Of a DNA stretch of 64,000 nucleotides, positions 1 to 10,805 are shown piece by piece. Under the pieces are notes generated by a model. It made no database searches and was not told where the DNA came from. It saw nothing but the letters and a program-made list of their open reading frames with translations. This stretch comes from Stictocephala bisonia (Eukaryota > Arthropoda > Insecta > Hemiptera > Membracidae). Numbering within the stretch: the first letter of the stretch is position 1; the number at the start of each line of letters is the position of its first letter. Location of the stretch: positions 248,001 to 312,000 of the forward strand of contig JAQJVL010000082.1 of NCBI GenBank assembly GCA_035578905.1, written 5' to 3'. The translations under genes and the position numbers were made by a program.

Positions 1-1620
1 GATAAAAAAATCCTTCTAAAGTGTCTACAATCCATACGAGATGATTTATTTAAAACATACGCACAGTGAACTTAGGCAGAGTTCACTACCTACTCTTAGT
101 CCCTACATTTTACACCCCATTTCAATAATTTAAAGTGAAAAACTAATATCCTGTGGGGATAAATATATGGCTGAAAATGGTAGTTTCCAGTCTGGATGCA
201 AATTACTGGCCGACATGAAAAAAATAGGAGTTGCTGGTGATGTAAATACAATATATCATACAGAAGCACATAAAAACTCTTTACAAGAAAAATCTCACTA
301 ACAAGAGATTTCTACGTCAATTTAGGCCAAAATGGATTTTTCATAAAATCTTTAATAAAAATATAATACAAACACTTTTTAAGTTAGTAACTTTACTTGA
401 AGATAGCTTACCTTTTGACTTATTAAGAATAATACTAAAATGTATACTTTCAGTAGTTGAATGAAAAAGCATTATATATTTATATGTATGTTTGGGATCA
501 AATGCTTAATAGAGGAGGGCTGATAAATATAAAATAATAATTTAACATAAGTAAATGTGAACTAAATTTTGTATGACTATGAGTTATGACTTTGAGTTAA
601 GATACCATGACATATATATGTATAATTTTTTTTTTTATTTCAAGAGTATAGTTAACAAAAATTACTAACACATAACACAACCTGGTGTAAAGGAAAACTT
701 TAAAATAACCATTTTGTTTTAATGTAACCAAAATCTTTTCTATAAATGACATCAGTAGGCCTACACAATTTAAGTTGAAATTTTAAAATTGTCTTTGCCT
801 TATAGAGTATATGAATAATATGTAAAAATCCACCGATAGAATTTAGTATAAATGAAGTGTAGAAATAAGCCAACTGTAACAGTTAAAAGCGTCATTTTGT
901 CACTAATAAATAACTGTTATTTTATTTTTAACACCGTCCACGTTTTGAAGAAGTCGCAAGTGACTGTACTTGATGGTGTAGCATTAAACGAGCGGAAGAA
1001 TTTAATGATAATCATAAGGGTCATTATCAGATAGTGAAGAGGAGGTTTTACACTAAAAGTGTAAAAAACCCCTTTCTTCAGTTTACTGACATGATCCATA
1101 CCTGAGAGTGCTTGCTTTGAATTTTTTCTGGAGGTTTTCATTATGTAGAGTAAATAGAAATATCAAAGGACATAAACAAATATGTTTCGTTTACGCCTTG
1201 AAATATTTATCAATTTAAAATATACTTAATACAAGTGATAATATAAAAACTAGTCATATAAGTGAATGCATACAGAATTTAAATCAGATTTATTTATAAT
1301 GCTTTTTCAGTGACTATAAAATTTTTATCTTGAATATATGTAGTGTACTATTCATTTATAATAGTATATTTTAATAGCATTTAGATATTATAAATATTTA
1401 AATAATATTTAAATATTATTTTAAATATTAAATATAAAATGGCACACTTTAAATATTATAGTGTGCCATTTTATTAGACATAAACAAAATATGATCAATC
1501 CTTATTATTATAAACAAAATGGTCCTTTAAATATAAGGTGAAATAATTTTTTTATGAATTAGTAAAAAAACTATATATTTTGAAAAGTTATTACTTAAAT
1601 AAATGTATTGCAATAGATCA
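1..1620. other. AT-rich DNA without genes
   Basis: I see no coding region, RNA gene or recognisable element here apart from the hairpin at 1434-1474. The 60- and 74-codon open frames near 0.9-1.1 kb overlap on opposite strands and look like chance. Confidence 0.6.
1434..1474. repeat. short perfect hairpin
   Basis: ATAAAATGGCACACT at 1434-1448 is the exact reverse complement of 1460-1474, with an 11-base AT loop. It may be the relic of a small inverted-repeat element. No duplicated flank is evident. Confidence 0.6.
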
Positions 1621-1624
1621 CATA

Positions 1625-1810
1625 GAAAAAAACAGAGAGAGGTCGCATCCAGTCCTCATGCGGTGAATGAGAGTCCAGTTTGCCGGGCCAGCACATTGTC
1701 AGTTCCTACCTCAAGGATAAATCTGTTGTAATCATTATTACAACAGATGTACGCTCGTCGTATGTCATTGCCAACTGAGGCCATCAGAAAGTGACCTCAG
1801 TTTCTTTTTC
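1625..1810 (+). repeat. dispersed repeat family F, copy 1
   Basis: The stretch with AACAGAGAGAGGTCGCAT followed by CCAGTTTGCCGGGC and TTGTCAGTTCC recurs, diverged, near 23.72 kb, 42.04 kb and, inverted, 43.65 kb. This copy also carries two small hairpins, ATCTGTTGTAAT (1721-1732) with 1737-1748, and an ACTGAGG/CCTCAGT pair near 1773-1800. It is probably a short interspersed element. No RNA polymerase III box or coding content was recognised. Confidence 0.45.
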
Positions 1811-2489
1811 TGTGTGAACAGGTACTTTTAGTAAATTATATAATGAAAGAAATAATTATATATGATTTACATTGAACAAATTTCGATTTTAAAATACTTT
1901 TAATTAATACGTCATTTAAGATGAATTTCAGGAAGCAGTTTTTTAGTTATATGTGAGTTCAATATATTTTGTACATCCGTTAGTTCATAGAGGGGGGTTA
2001 ATGACAATGATATGTTTATTAAATTTCGTGATAAGAATTTTCTAAAATAAAATAAAATTAATACTACTCAAAAAGTGAGAGTAAACACGTAATAAGCAAG
2101 CTTTTAAAGGGAGTTAAACATTACGTTATAGTCCTACTAGAATGTCGGTGATTTTTGATGTGAGTTTCCCAGAAAAGCAATTTTCCCTGAATGTAACCCC
2201 GAGAAACATTTTCATTCATTTTTGAAGTCAGAGATTGCTTATTTTAATATGAGCTGAATTTCCAATATTTTCAGATAATTGAATCTGAAAAGTACATGTT
2301 CATAATATTCTTGTTTAAGACCTAAACAATATTCCTTAAAATCGTTGACATATAACCATTTTGAAAGTAAGCAACAGTGGCCTTATAAAATAAATAAATA
2401 TTAACATATTATAACATAAAGTCAGTTAAAATCTAAGACGCTATCGGCACTAGTAACCCAGCTACTTGGAGTCAAAGTTTTGTGGAGAT
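1811..2489. other. AT-rich DNA, nothing recognised
   Basis: No open frame, repeat or element could be supported in this stretch. Confidence 0.6.
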
Positions 2490-2870
2490 TATAGGCGATA
2501 GGTTCTATTCTTACTCTACTTAATGGTGATATGGAATACGCTCAATGGTTATCATCGACGTGGATTAAGAACCAACCTCGATCAGTAACATAAGTCTTTC
2601 TGAGGTGATGTAAAGTGAAAACTCCCATGTACATGTTTTTTTATCTTGTACAGTGCTTTTTTCTACTCCTAGTTCTGAAGCGGTCGTTTTTTTTCAGATC
2701 TTCTAGAATCTAATAATCCAACTACATGGATAACGGTCACCCGTAAACAAGCACTAGAGAAGTATGGGGTGTGGATGTTGGGTGGTAGTCAAGATTCAGA
2801 TGTTGTTTAAGGAAGATAACTGACTTGTCAGTTAGCTGAACATCAGTCCAATACTAATTTGTCAATATTA
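2490..2870 (+). repeat. dispersed repeat family A, interrupted copy
   Basis: The family A core, CTCAATGGTTATCATCGACG near 2540-2560, is followed after about 190 bases of unrelated DNA by the next family segment, GGATGTTGGGTGGTAGTCA near 2772-2790, and then GATAACTGACTTGTCAGTTAGC. Uninterrupted relatives are at 12.77-12.99 kb (+) and, on the minus strand, 33.06-33.37 and 42.86-43.17 kb. The split suggests an insertion or rearrangement after the copy arrived. Confidence 0.5.
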
Positions 2871-2924
2871 TTAATTGTTATTTAAATACAAAATAGTAAT
2901 ATAATTAAATTGTTGACAGCTTGA

Positions 2925-3125
2925 TAATTAGTGTTAATCATACTAACTAAATATCGCTGCTGCTAATAACGTAGTAGGCGGGGCTTGTTACTGCAAGCCT
3001 GTGGCCTACCACATTCCTTGTTAGTATTAAAATGTTTAAATCAAATAACAATGTAGGGAAGAGTATTTCTCCATCTCACTTTCACTATTCTATGCATCTC
3101 TCTTGTCAATCAGTATATCACTTTT
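2925..3125 (-). repeat. dispersed repeat family B, inverted copy
   Basis: Read on the minus strand this contains GTGGTAGGCCACAGGCTTGC, AACAAGCCCCGCC and, at its other end, GAGAGATGCATAGAATAGTG. The same order of blocks occurs at 3430-3665, 19085-19345 and 30180-30395 on the plus strand. With the 3430-3665 copy it forms an inverted pair around about 300 bases. Confidence 0.55.
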
Positions 3126-3194
3126 TAAGTGACTTATCTATTTACATATAATTAAATCCATGTATTTTCAGTCTGAAGGAAGCGACGTTAAAGG

Positions 3195-3310
3195 ATAATG
3201 TTGGGGAAGAGTAATAGGTTACTGCCGGGAAAAGATACAGAGCTGAAGGCAAACATATTTGTTAGGCATAGGTTTTCGTCAGGCATTTACCCACTCCTCT
3301 CTTCCCTTCT
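3195..3310 (-). repeat. family D repeat, strongly decayed copy
   Basis: CAAACATATTTGTTAGGCATAGG near 3249-3271 matches the core seen inverted at 13.7 kb and directly at 17.66-17.69 kb. It lies between the two inverted family B copies. The match is short and the boundaries are uncertain. Confidence 0.35.
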
Positions 3311-3429
3311 CCTCATCTCCTCATGTCCTCTCACTCAACATACAGGACTGCTTTTGCTCTCATATTTCAAGAGAACTCTGACGTTATTAATTTATTGCAA
3401 TGTTATGTATTTTTAAGAAGAAGTTATTT

Positions 3430-3665
3430 AGTTGTTTATATGGATGGGCCACTTAGAAAGTAGCCTACTGAATGAACCTGTGCGAGAGAGATGCAATGAA
3501 GGGTGGAAGTGATATAGAGAACTACTCTTCCTCAATGTGTCTTTCCATTTAAAACATGTAATGGCAACTAGGAAGATGGTAGGCCACGGGCTGCAGCGCA
3601 GAACCAAGCCCCGCCACTATCACTACCACTACCACTACCACTACCACTGGGTTAGTTTGATTAAC
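3430..3665 (+). repeat. dispersed repeat family B
   Basis: This copy contains GGGCCACTTAGAAAGTAGCC, GAGAGAGATGCAATGAAGGG, GTGATATAGAGAACTACTC, GGCAACTAGGAAGATGGTAG and AAGCCCCGCC in order. All are shared with the copies at 19.1 and 30.2 kb. A (CACTAC)n microsatellite has grown near its end (3615-3649). It is non-coding in all frames. It is probably a SINE or MITE; terminal repeats could not be defined. Confidence 0.55.
3615..3649 (+). repeat. (CACTAC)n microsatellite
   Basis: About five copies of a six-base unit occur within the end of a family B repeat. Confidence 0.8.
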
Positions 3666-4887
3666 AGAAACGAATCATGCTTAGGACAATTAAATTAAAC
3701 CATTATTTAGCATTCAAATAAAAATTAAAACTAATTATAACACAAAGAATAATGATTTAAATATCAAATAGCAACTAAAAAAATAATTAAAATATCCACC
3801 TCTTACATAAATGTGTCATGTCTAGGGTTCGTCATATCAACGATTAATGCAGAACCTGCTGGCTAAAGCCAGTAAAGGTCATCAAGTAAAACTATTTTAT
3901 ACTAAATAGGCAAAGAACGAAATATTGATAGTTTTTTTTTAAATTTAAGAATAAGGGGATTTGCCTTATAAACAATGTGTTTATGTGAGACCCTGCCTAC
4001 CGACTAGTGCATAAAATCTCCCTCATGTTATATTGGTGAGATTTTACAGGACAGTGTTTTCTCAATGAAATATTGAGAAAACACTGTGCTTATTACATTA
4101 AATTTTGGAAGTATAAAGGCATCCAGTAAAAACAGATTATACTTTACATAAATATTATCAAACGAACTTTAATCACACTACACTATTGAAAAGATTAAAA
4201 AATTTAATAATTTGTCAATTTAAAAAAAACAGATAAGGACTACCATAGTTTTTTTCTTAGTGTTCAATCCAGTGACAGTTTTACTTGCTCCATTTTCATG
4301 TCTCAACATAGTTTCAATGTTCTTTACATTACAGTCATAAATAAACTTGCATGTAGTACTTGTAATACATCTTTTACGTAATTCTAACGATACGTAAATT
4401 AAAAGTTTTAATCTGAACGATCAGTTCCGGAAATTGTTTCCATACATGAAATACGTAATTTAACTGTTGGCCCATGTCAAATATCTGTAACTGTACATGG
4501 TAATGTAATACTCCAGACAAGTGTATTGTCTTGTGGTTCCAGAATTGCTTATTGCTACTGTTATAACCTCACCCCGAACACGTTTAGTTTTCCCCTTCAG
4601 CTACATTCACTTATCTCCCTGTAAGGAATCTTACTGAAAATGTTTTGACGTGACTTGAAACTACATGAAAACGTCTTTATTAACAAGGCCAAAGTTAGGA
4701 CTATAAAGTCCTCTATTCCATAACACCAAAACAGTAGTTGTAATGGAAATTATTCGTACGTTTATTTTGTACTTTTTCCATTATTATCATTATTTTTCAG
4801 TCCAAGCTAGCTTCAGTGGTTTAAATATTTTTTTTTAATTTGTATTACGGTTTGTGAACAAATCATTACATCAAGGGTGTTCTGCCC
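3666..4887. other. AT-rich DNA without genes
   Basis: Nothing was recognised except the hairpin at 4051-4087. Confidence 0.6.
4051..4087. repeat. perfect 16-bp hairpin
   Basis: ACAGTGTTTTCTCAAT (4051-4066) is followed by a five-base loop and its exact reverse complement (4072-4087). It could be a small inverted-repeat relic. It is too short to argue for a microRNA precursor. Confidence 0.6.
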
Positions 4888-5262
4888 TCAGACAGGTTTT
4901 GCTGCAGCCGTACACCAAATCTCTCTGTTTTTAGCAAGTCTATTCGTTGTTCCATACTTCCTTACAATATTTACACTGTCCACTGTCTGATACAATTTTC
5001 TTCCTTTTCCTCTCTTTCTTGAAATTTATAACTCTCAAAACAAGCTCTTTTCTCTTAACATATGTCTTAGCCGATTAATTTGTATTTTTCTTAAAGCTTT
5101 AAGTATTTCCCTCTCTTCGTCCATTATCCTCAGTACTTCTTCATTTCACATCTTCTCATCCTATTTTCCCTATTATTCTCCAAATCCACATCGCCATTGC
5201 TTCCAATATATATCCACCTTCTTTTCTAAGAGTCCACGTTTCCCCTCCACGTAATAAAAAAT
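4888..5262 (-). mobile_element. LINE reverse transcriptase C-terminus, decayed
   Basis: Minus-strand translation in broken frames gives the usual order of motifs found after the catalytic core of LINE reverse transcriptases. Near 5240-5155 it reads GETWTLRK then LEAMAMWIW. Near 5120 down to 5020 it reads NEEVLR, DEEREIL and RHMLRE. It ends in NRLAKNREIW and AAAKPV with a stop at 4888-4890. At least two frameshifts and several stops show that it is dead. Only the last 120 or so codons remain, as expected for a 5'-truncated insertion. The clade cannot be fixed from this fragment; the SETWTL / EAMEMWIWRR type of tail is common in insect LINEs. Confidence 0.8.
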
Positions 5263-6669
5263 CCAAAATATGATACCAAAAATGCCCGACTAAATACATG
5301 TTTTATTTTAGTTAAATAAACCGCCTCGTGTGAACATATAATTAGTTTAGAACCACCCCGTTAATTGCATATAAAAGTTAGACAGTTGTATTACATATTG
5401 TGAGGCATAACTTTCTCGTCTCATAATATTTAAAAAACTAAACAGCTGAATATTTGTTGAATATTAACAATTGTCATACAACGTTTCTTAATAAGAATAC
5501 AAAATTAAACATTCATAACAAAGTTCATATTTATAATAAATACAGCTAAGGAAAAGTAAAATCCAATATTTATTGCAACTATTTGTTTATATTTATTTCA
5601 ATTTGTCAGGCATGAATTGAGATATCGAAAAATAGCCTTTTTAAGTACTTAATTTAAAGATCATTCACCATTTAAAGAGTTTAAAGCATTTTTCACCACC
5701 TAATAATCATATTTCTGATGCAGAAACTTTTTTACGTTGGTATCAAAAGTGGGTTTTGTAATGTGATATAGTAATATTAGTTTTTAAGTTTATTAAACAG
5801 AATAAACTACAAAATAACCTGGTTACACATGAGATTCACTGTCCCGTCGATTTAAACTGGTTATTTATAAATTAAATTATGTCACGTTCAGATTCAATAC
5901 GTTTTTATAAGTTTATAACACAACTATTACTTTGGTTGCTCTATTTGTAATTATTAATTATTTAATAAAATGTTTGTTATTGGGATCATATGATCGTGAA
6001 CTTTGATTTATGTTTAGTCCTAATGTTCCACATATTTTGTTTTCTTAATATTAACCATTCATTTAAATTCACTATTGAAATTAGTAATGGCTGTACTACA
6101 ACATTAGTTTAACAATATAATAGTTTATTTTAAACCAACAATCACTGACATCAAACTTTCGTTAAGCGCTTCTCCCCTGTCACTCCCCCGTTCCTCCCCG
6201 TTAACTACCCCTCAAATCCCCCCTCCTCATAAAGCTGAGAGCTATTGTTGCTGTGTCGGCCAACGTGGCCTTCAGACAAGCGTGATGATTTGATCCTACC
6301 CCTCTCCATCCTCCATTAGGGAAGGAGAAAACACTATTGTGTCCCTAACGCACTGTTATCTCGTTTGATTTAAGGAAAACAGCTGTCTACAAATTGCAGT
6401 ACTTATCCAACTATTTAATTTGTTATGATATTTAAAATATTTATAGTTATTTTTATTGTTATCTAATTATTGTGATACTGTTTTTAATTAAAACGTTTAA
6501 ACAGATTTAAATAGTTATTTATCGCTAAATATTATAATATTGATGTTCAAATATATATTATAAAATAATTAATTGTACAAATAATTGTAAATAAATTACT
6601 ACAGTTTTTTTCTCAATTAGCCTCGAGGTGGAGAGATAAATAGGAACTGCTTGTATAAATTATTTTTTG
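5263..6669. other. AT-rich DNA with a pyrimidine-rich island
   Basis: No gene was seen. Between about 6165 and 6330 composition shifts to C-rich, with many runs of four to six C on the plus strand. I cannot assign a role to it. Confidence 0.55.
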
Positions 6670-6800
6670 GAAGTAATAAATATACTTGAATGTTTTCAAT
6701 TGAAGCAAGAAAAAATACTAATGTTCAATCCCTTTTAGTAATGTTCAATTAGTGTTTTTCTTGCTTAAATTGAACAAATTCAAGTATATTTATAACTTGT
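6670..6800. repeat. foldback repeat, ~55-bp imperfect arms
   Basis: TAATAAATATACTTGAATG near 6673 is mirrored by CAAGTATATTTATA near 6781-6795. The inner parts, AAGCAAGAAAAA and TTTTTCTTGCTT, also pair. The centre is a short spacer containing a repeated ATGTTCAAT. This is probably a small MITE-like element; no target duplication was found. Confidence 0.6.
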
Positions 6801-8110
6801 GTTCAAAAAATAGTAATGCTCTTACATTGCAATCAGTTTTTAACTAAAAATAAGATCTCCAAGTTAAATATCAATTTTTGTTGTTGTCTTTTTTCAATAA
6901 ATAGAATATAAAGCACATACTTAAATATTCAAGTACAATTACATATGAGGGTTATTTATACTAACAGTTTTCTCGTATAAAAACAAAGATTCTGTATGAA
7001 AGAAGTTAAGGTGTAGTTTGTAGTTTTGTGTTAATAAAAAAGCGAAAAAACAAATTAAAAAACAACATAGTTGTTTTTGATAATTCAAAAACTATTTTTC
7101 ACTCATTCTCAATACTTTGTGATTAGTAGAATTTCTCATATTCGTTTCTCAATTGAATATAATTTTAATGTGCCTATAAACATGTCCTTTTATGACATTC
7201 TACAAATTAAGTGTCAATTTATTAAAGGAATTCCGATTTATTGAACTTTTAATGCTAGAAGTTCATTTACCAATCAATGTACTGCTATTTATAGAACTTG
7301 CGGAACTATTCTCGTTACTACATAATGACAATCAATTGACTGAGTCAAACTAATCAGGTCTAGAGACGGTGCTCAAATTGCCAATTATAGACATGCCAAA
7401 CCATGCGTATTATATTGCAAGCGGGATAGGGAAGGAAGTACGTAAGTATAGATAGATATAACTAGTCATTATAAGTAAATAAAAGTAAATGTTAAAAGTA
7501 ACTGAACATTTACTAGGACAATCATAATAACAGTTTTCTCAATAACTTTCAGATTCCTTTAAATATAAAGAATTTGCTGAAAAGAAGTTGTTTTTACTAC
7601 TAGTAACCCTTTCAAATTTAATTATTCTGACTAAGCCTTTGGAGGCTTCCAAGCTTATGATGTTGTATATATGTCGATACCTTTAATGGGTTAAAAAAAA
7701 TATAAGAAGTAGTCACAAACTTGATATGTTTTTCAGAGGTGTTCTGCTGATATTTTACAGTAAATATACATAACATAGAAGGTTTTGTTTTTTTTAAATA
7801 TCATTCGTATACATTTCAATAAGCATTATTATTGTCTGTAGAGTTCCGTAAAAGTAGGGTTAGGAGGAAGGGCTGAGTACGATGAATTACGCCCATCTTT
7901 GTATAGGTAGGGCTATAGCGTAAATCATTTCATTGACAATTAATAAACACAAAATGTCCTTTCAAGTTAATAATCCTTATAAAATGTTAGTTAAAAACAC
8001 ATAAATTCAAATTATATGTATGAAAAGGAGCTCGTATTGGATTTATATTAATAGACACAGTTCTACGACCAAGCTGATTGGAGAAAAAGTACTGTGGAGA
8101 TTGTACGTCA
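6801..8110. other. AT-rich DNA, nothing recognised
   Basis: No open frame with coding character and no element boundary could be supported. Confidence 0.55.
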
Positions 8111-8111
8111 G

Positions 8112-8300
8112 AGAATTCTATGCTCGGTTCTCTTATTTAAGGTTAAGTGTAAGAAAGGGCCATGAGGCACTAATTTCGCCTTTTTGTAAAAATCTTAGAA
8201 ATAAAGACAATTCGATCAATCTATCTATCTATACCTCAATGGCGACTTTTCAATGGTTGACATCGACGTGGACACTCCCTAGAAAAGTCTACATCTAGAG
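8112..8300 (+). repeat. dispersed repeat family A, interrupted copy
   Basis: It starts with TTCTATGCTCGGTTCTCTTA (8118-8137), the family start seen inverted at 33.37 and 43.16 kb. After about 90 unrelated bases it resumes with CAATGGTTGACATCGACGTGG near 8251-8271. The 92-codon open frame over this region is a by-product and not a gene. Confidence 0.5.
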
Positions 8301-8530
8301 AAAATTACACTTATAACAATATTCGTCTGTCATTTTTGCCTATATCTCTAGGATCAGCATCTAAGTAAAGAATAATGAATGAATAATAATAATAATGAAT
8401 ATGTTGTAAACTATTCATTATTGATATGTAAATCTTCAAGATATGGAATTTTATTCTAGCTTCCATGCGCATTAATCGCAAACGCAGTGGACTTAAGGAC
8501 TATTTTGACCCTATGACAATTAAATTGTCT

Positions 8531-8538
<8 letters not shown>

Positions 8539-8577
<39 letters not shown>
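8539..8577 (+). repeat. (TG)n microsatellite
   Basis: An uninterrupted TG dinucleotide run. Confidence 0.95.
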
Positions 8578-8580
<3 letters not shown>

Positions 8581-9060
8581 TTTAAGCAAGAAATAGCTAT
8601 TAAAATTAATAGTGTAAATGCCTTAAACAGTAGTTAATGTAAATTTATGATAAATAACTTACCCTATATCAATAACGTAATTTTCAATTGGTAAAAAATT
8701 TCATTTTTTAACAATAGTCTTTTAGACAATGTATTGTATTGTTGCTATAAATGAACATTTGATATATCTTACCTTTTAAGGCTGTATTTTGTTACCTGTA
8801 TATATATGATTAGTATTTACAGTAGTAATGTTTTATGAGGTAATTGTATGTACTTACGATTCATTGGGTGTACTATTAACATATACAGTAAAAGATGAAA
8901 TGGTTAACATAATGTTAAGATAAAACGTCAGTTTCCTAATAAGATAATAAGCTATCTTTATTCATACATTAACTATTCACTGCCGTTCTTAATGAACATA
9001 AAGTTAATTATAAAATAAATAGTTTTTTAATTAGCATAATACGTGTTGGTATATATATAT
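8578..9060. other. AT-rich DNA, nothing recognised
   Basis: No feature is supported. A short (AT)n run at 9051-9060 directly precedes the palindromic element. Confidence 0.6.
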
Positions 9061-9347
9061 AGTACAAATAAAACGTCACACAACACAAAATGTATTACAA
9101 TATAAGCACAACATGCACAAATATATTACAATACAAGTACAAACTGCACAAATATTATGGTGATCGATTTCGGTGAACAACGCTCACCTTCCTCAGAATA
9201 GAGGGATTCACAAAAGAATGGAAAATAGTGAATCCCTCTGGTCTGAGGAAGGTGAGCGTGGTTCACCGAAATCGATCACCATAATATTTGTGCATTTTGT
9301 ACTTATATTGTAATGCATTTTGTGTTGTGTGACGTTTTATTTGTACT
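9061..9347. mobile_element. palindromic element family P, intact copy
   Basis: The outer left sequence AGTACAAATAAAACGTCACA (9061-9080) is the exact reverse complement of the right end (9328-9347). The two arms stay largely complementary for about 130 bases each around a centre near 9215. The left arm carries an extra tandem duplication of about 35 bases (two copies of ATTACAATA-like sequence, 9092-9150). Each arm contains, in opposite orientation, a core resembling a hammerhead ribozyme. Decayed relatives lie at 29,688-29,880 and 37,868-37,995. No protein is encoded, so it is non-autonomous. Penelope-like retroelements are known to carry hammerheads and to form inverted arrangements, which makes them one candidate source; a foldback DNA transposon is the alternative. 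Confidence 0.75.
9239..9281 (+). ncRNA. hammerhead-ribozyme-like core (right arm of P element)
   Basis: CTGAGGA (9243-9249) fits the conserved CUGANGA box. It is followed by a stem II of GGTGA (9251-9255) with TCACC (9263-9267), and then GAAA (9268-9271). A one-pair stem III with loop TCGA leads to U-C at 9276-9277, the expected cleavage position. TGGT (9239-9242) can pair with ACCA (9278-9281) as stem I. The stem III region ATCGAT is self-complementary, as in minimal hammerheads thought to work as dimers. The motif is short and activity is inferred, not shown. The left arm has the same boxes on the minus strand (9168-9196) but its stem I pairing is lost. Confidence 0.5.
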
Positions 9348-10346
9348 GTAAAATAAATAGTTATACGCTCAAATTCACTTTTTATAACAGTTATGTAAAA
9401 TGACATAATTTAACCTCTTCAAATTACTCGTAAATATAACATCTATGTACACTTATGTAATTGTTTCTAAAACTTCAGCATAAACATCTGACTGTACTTA
9501 ACGTACTAAATAACTCACCATTCTATCAAAACTTAAATCGACATTGTCATATTTGAATTTAGTATCAAATTTGAATAAAAAAAACCTGTAAAATTAAATT
9601 TATATAACACACTAATACAAAAAAATCATTCTTTAGTCAAATTAGGAAAGATCTAAGAAAGAATTTAAGAATAAATAAACATATAAAACAACTATCTATC
9701 AGAAAACCACAAGCTATTTATCAAAACACGACTCTCTTACTTTGTAACCTGGTCATTCGTATGTATAACGGAACTGAAAGGAAAATCTTGTTTTTCAGCT
9801 TGATTTTCCCCTATGTAAAGAAAACCTGAGGAGAATACCAACTCCTGACTCACTTTTGAACTTGACAGTTATCTTAGATCCACATCTATCAATATGATAT
9901 TGATTATATCTTATATCAGTATATGTTTCAATATACGTATATCCAACTGTAACTGTGTTGTACTGTTACTAATGTCTTACGGCAGTCAAAAGTATCGTAA
10001 TGCAAACTCCAGTAGAGCTTTTTTGATTATTTAAAAAGTTGCCAAACTACACAAACCATTATACTTTTTATCTGCAGTTCAGGCGTATATAATTGTTTGC
10101 CTACCAATCTTATGATAACTACCAGGAATGCTTTTGGGTCGGTTGATAATATTTCAATTAGATTTCTGGTAGATACTTTACTTGCAACATTTCCCATAAT
10201 CTTTGTATTTTAAATTTATTTTAGTCATATTGTACATTTTATACTATAAGGAAATCAGGTAATACTCATCCTTTTTAGATAATTTGTATTCCTCTATCTT
10301 TTTCAGATTTTCGGCCCATAAGTATTATTTCTGATCTGTCTAAATA
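9348..10346. other. AT-rich DNA, nothing recognised
   Basis: No coding frame or element boundary could be supported. Confidence 0.55.
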
Positions 10347-10805
10347 CAGGGTGTTTGTTTCTTTTAAAACGCAACTCTATTTACAAGTCCAGGAAATGAA
10401 GGTTTAAGATAATTACAAGTTCATAGGATGGTAGCCCTGGTTCTACTTCTTCCTTGGCTATCAGCTGATTTACATTGTTGCATTTTTGTTCACTTTATTT
10501 AGGTTTCATGCAATATCATTAAGTTGAGGTTAGAAACATGGGTTTGAGCAAAGACCACAGAGTGTTAATTTCGGAGGAATATTTTTAAATAAGATAGTTA
10601 GTTTTATGTGTAGATGCATTAAACAACGTCATTAAAATCATGTAAATAGTAGTGATAAGTTAACACTTATATCTATAGCGTAAAACGTATATCTATAACG
10701 CATTTTACTATTAAATAACTTTAATAATAAAATGCGTTATTGATATACGTTTTGTTTGTCATTTTTATTTCAAATGATGAGTTGCGTTTTAGAAGAGGGG
10801 AGTAG
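10347..10805 (+). mobile_element. internally deleted CAGGGTGT-type DNA transposon
   Basis: TA (10345-10346) is followed by CAGGGTGTTTGTTTCTTTTA. AAAACGCAACTC near 10367-10378 is mirrored by GAGTTGCGTTTT near 10779-10790, giving imperfect terminal inverted repeats. At 10538-10588 a short frame reads MGLSKDHRVLISEEYF and stops. It resembles the start of the helix-turn-helix protein found in related insect transposons, so the internal part has probably been lost. The element also contains a 32-bp-arm inverted repeat at about 10681-10752. The remnant at 45.4-46.1 kb has a similar terminus. Confidence 0.55.
10681..10752. repeat. inverted repeat inside the 10.35 kb transposon
   Basis: AAAACGTATATCTATAACGC near 10682 pairs with GCGTTATTGATATACGTTTT ending near 10752, with a TA-rich loop. 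Only a few mismatches are seen over about 30 bases per arm. Confidence 0.65.

Noticed and set aside
8020..8298. 92-codon plus-strand open frame
   Set aside because: It covers a rearranged family A copy with inserted DNA; no motif and no conservation in other copies.
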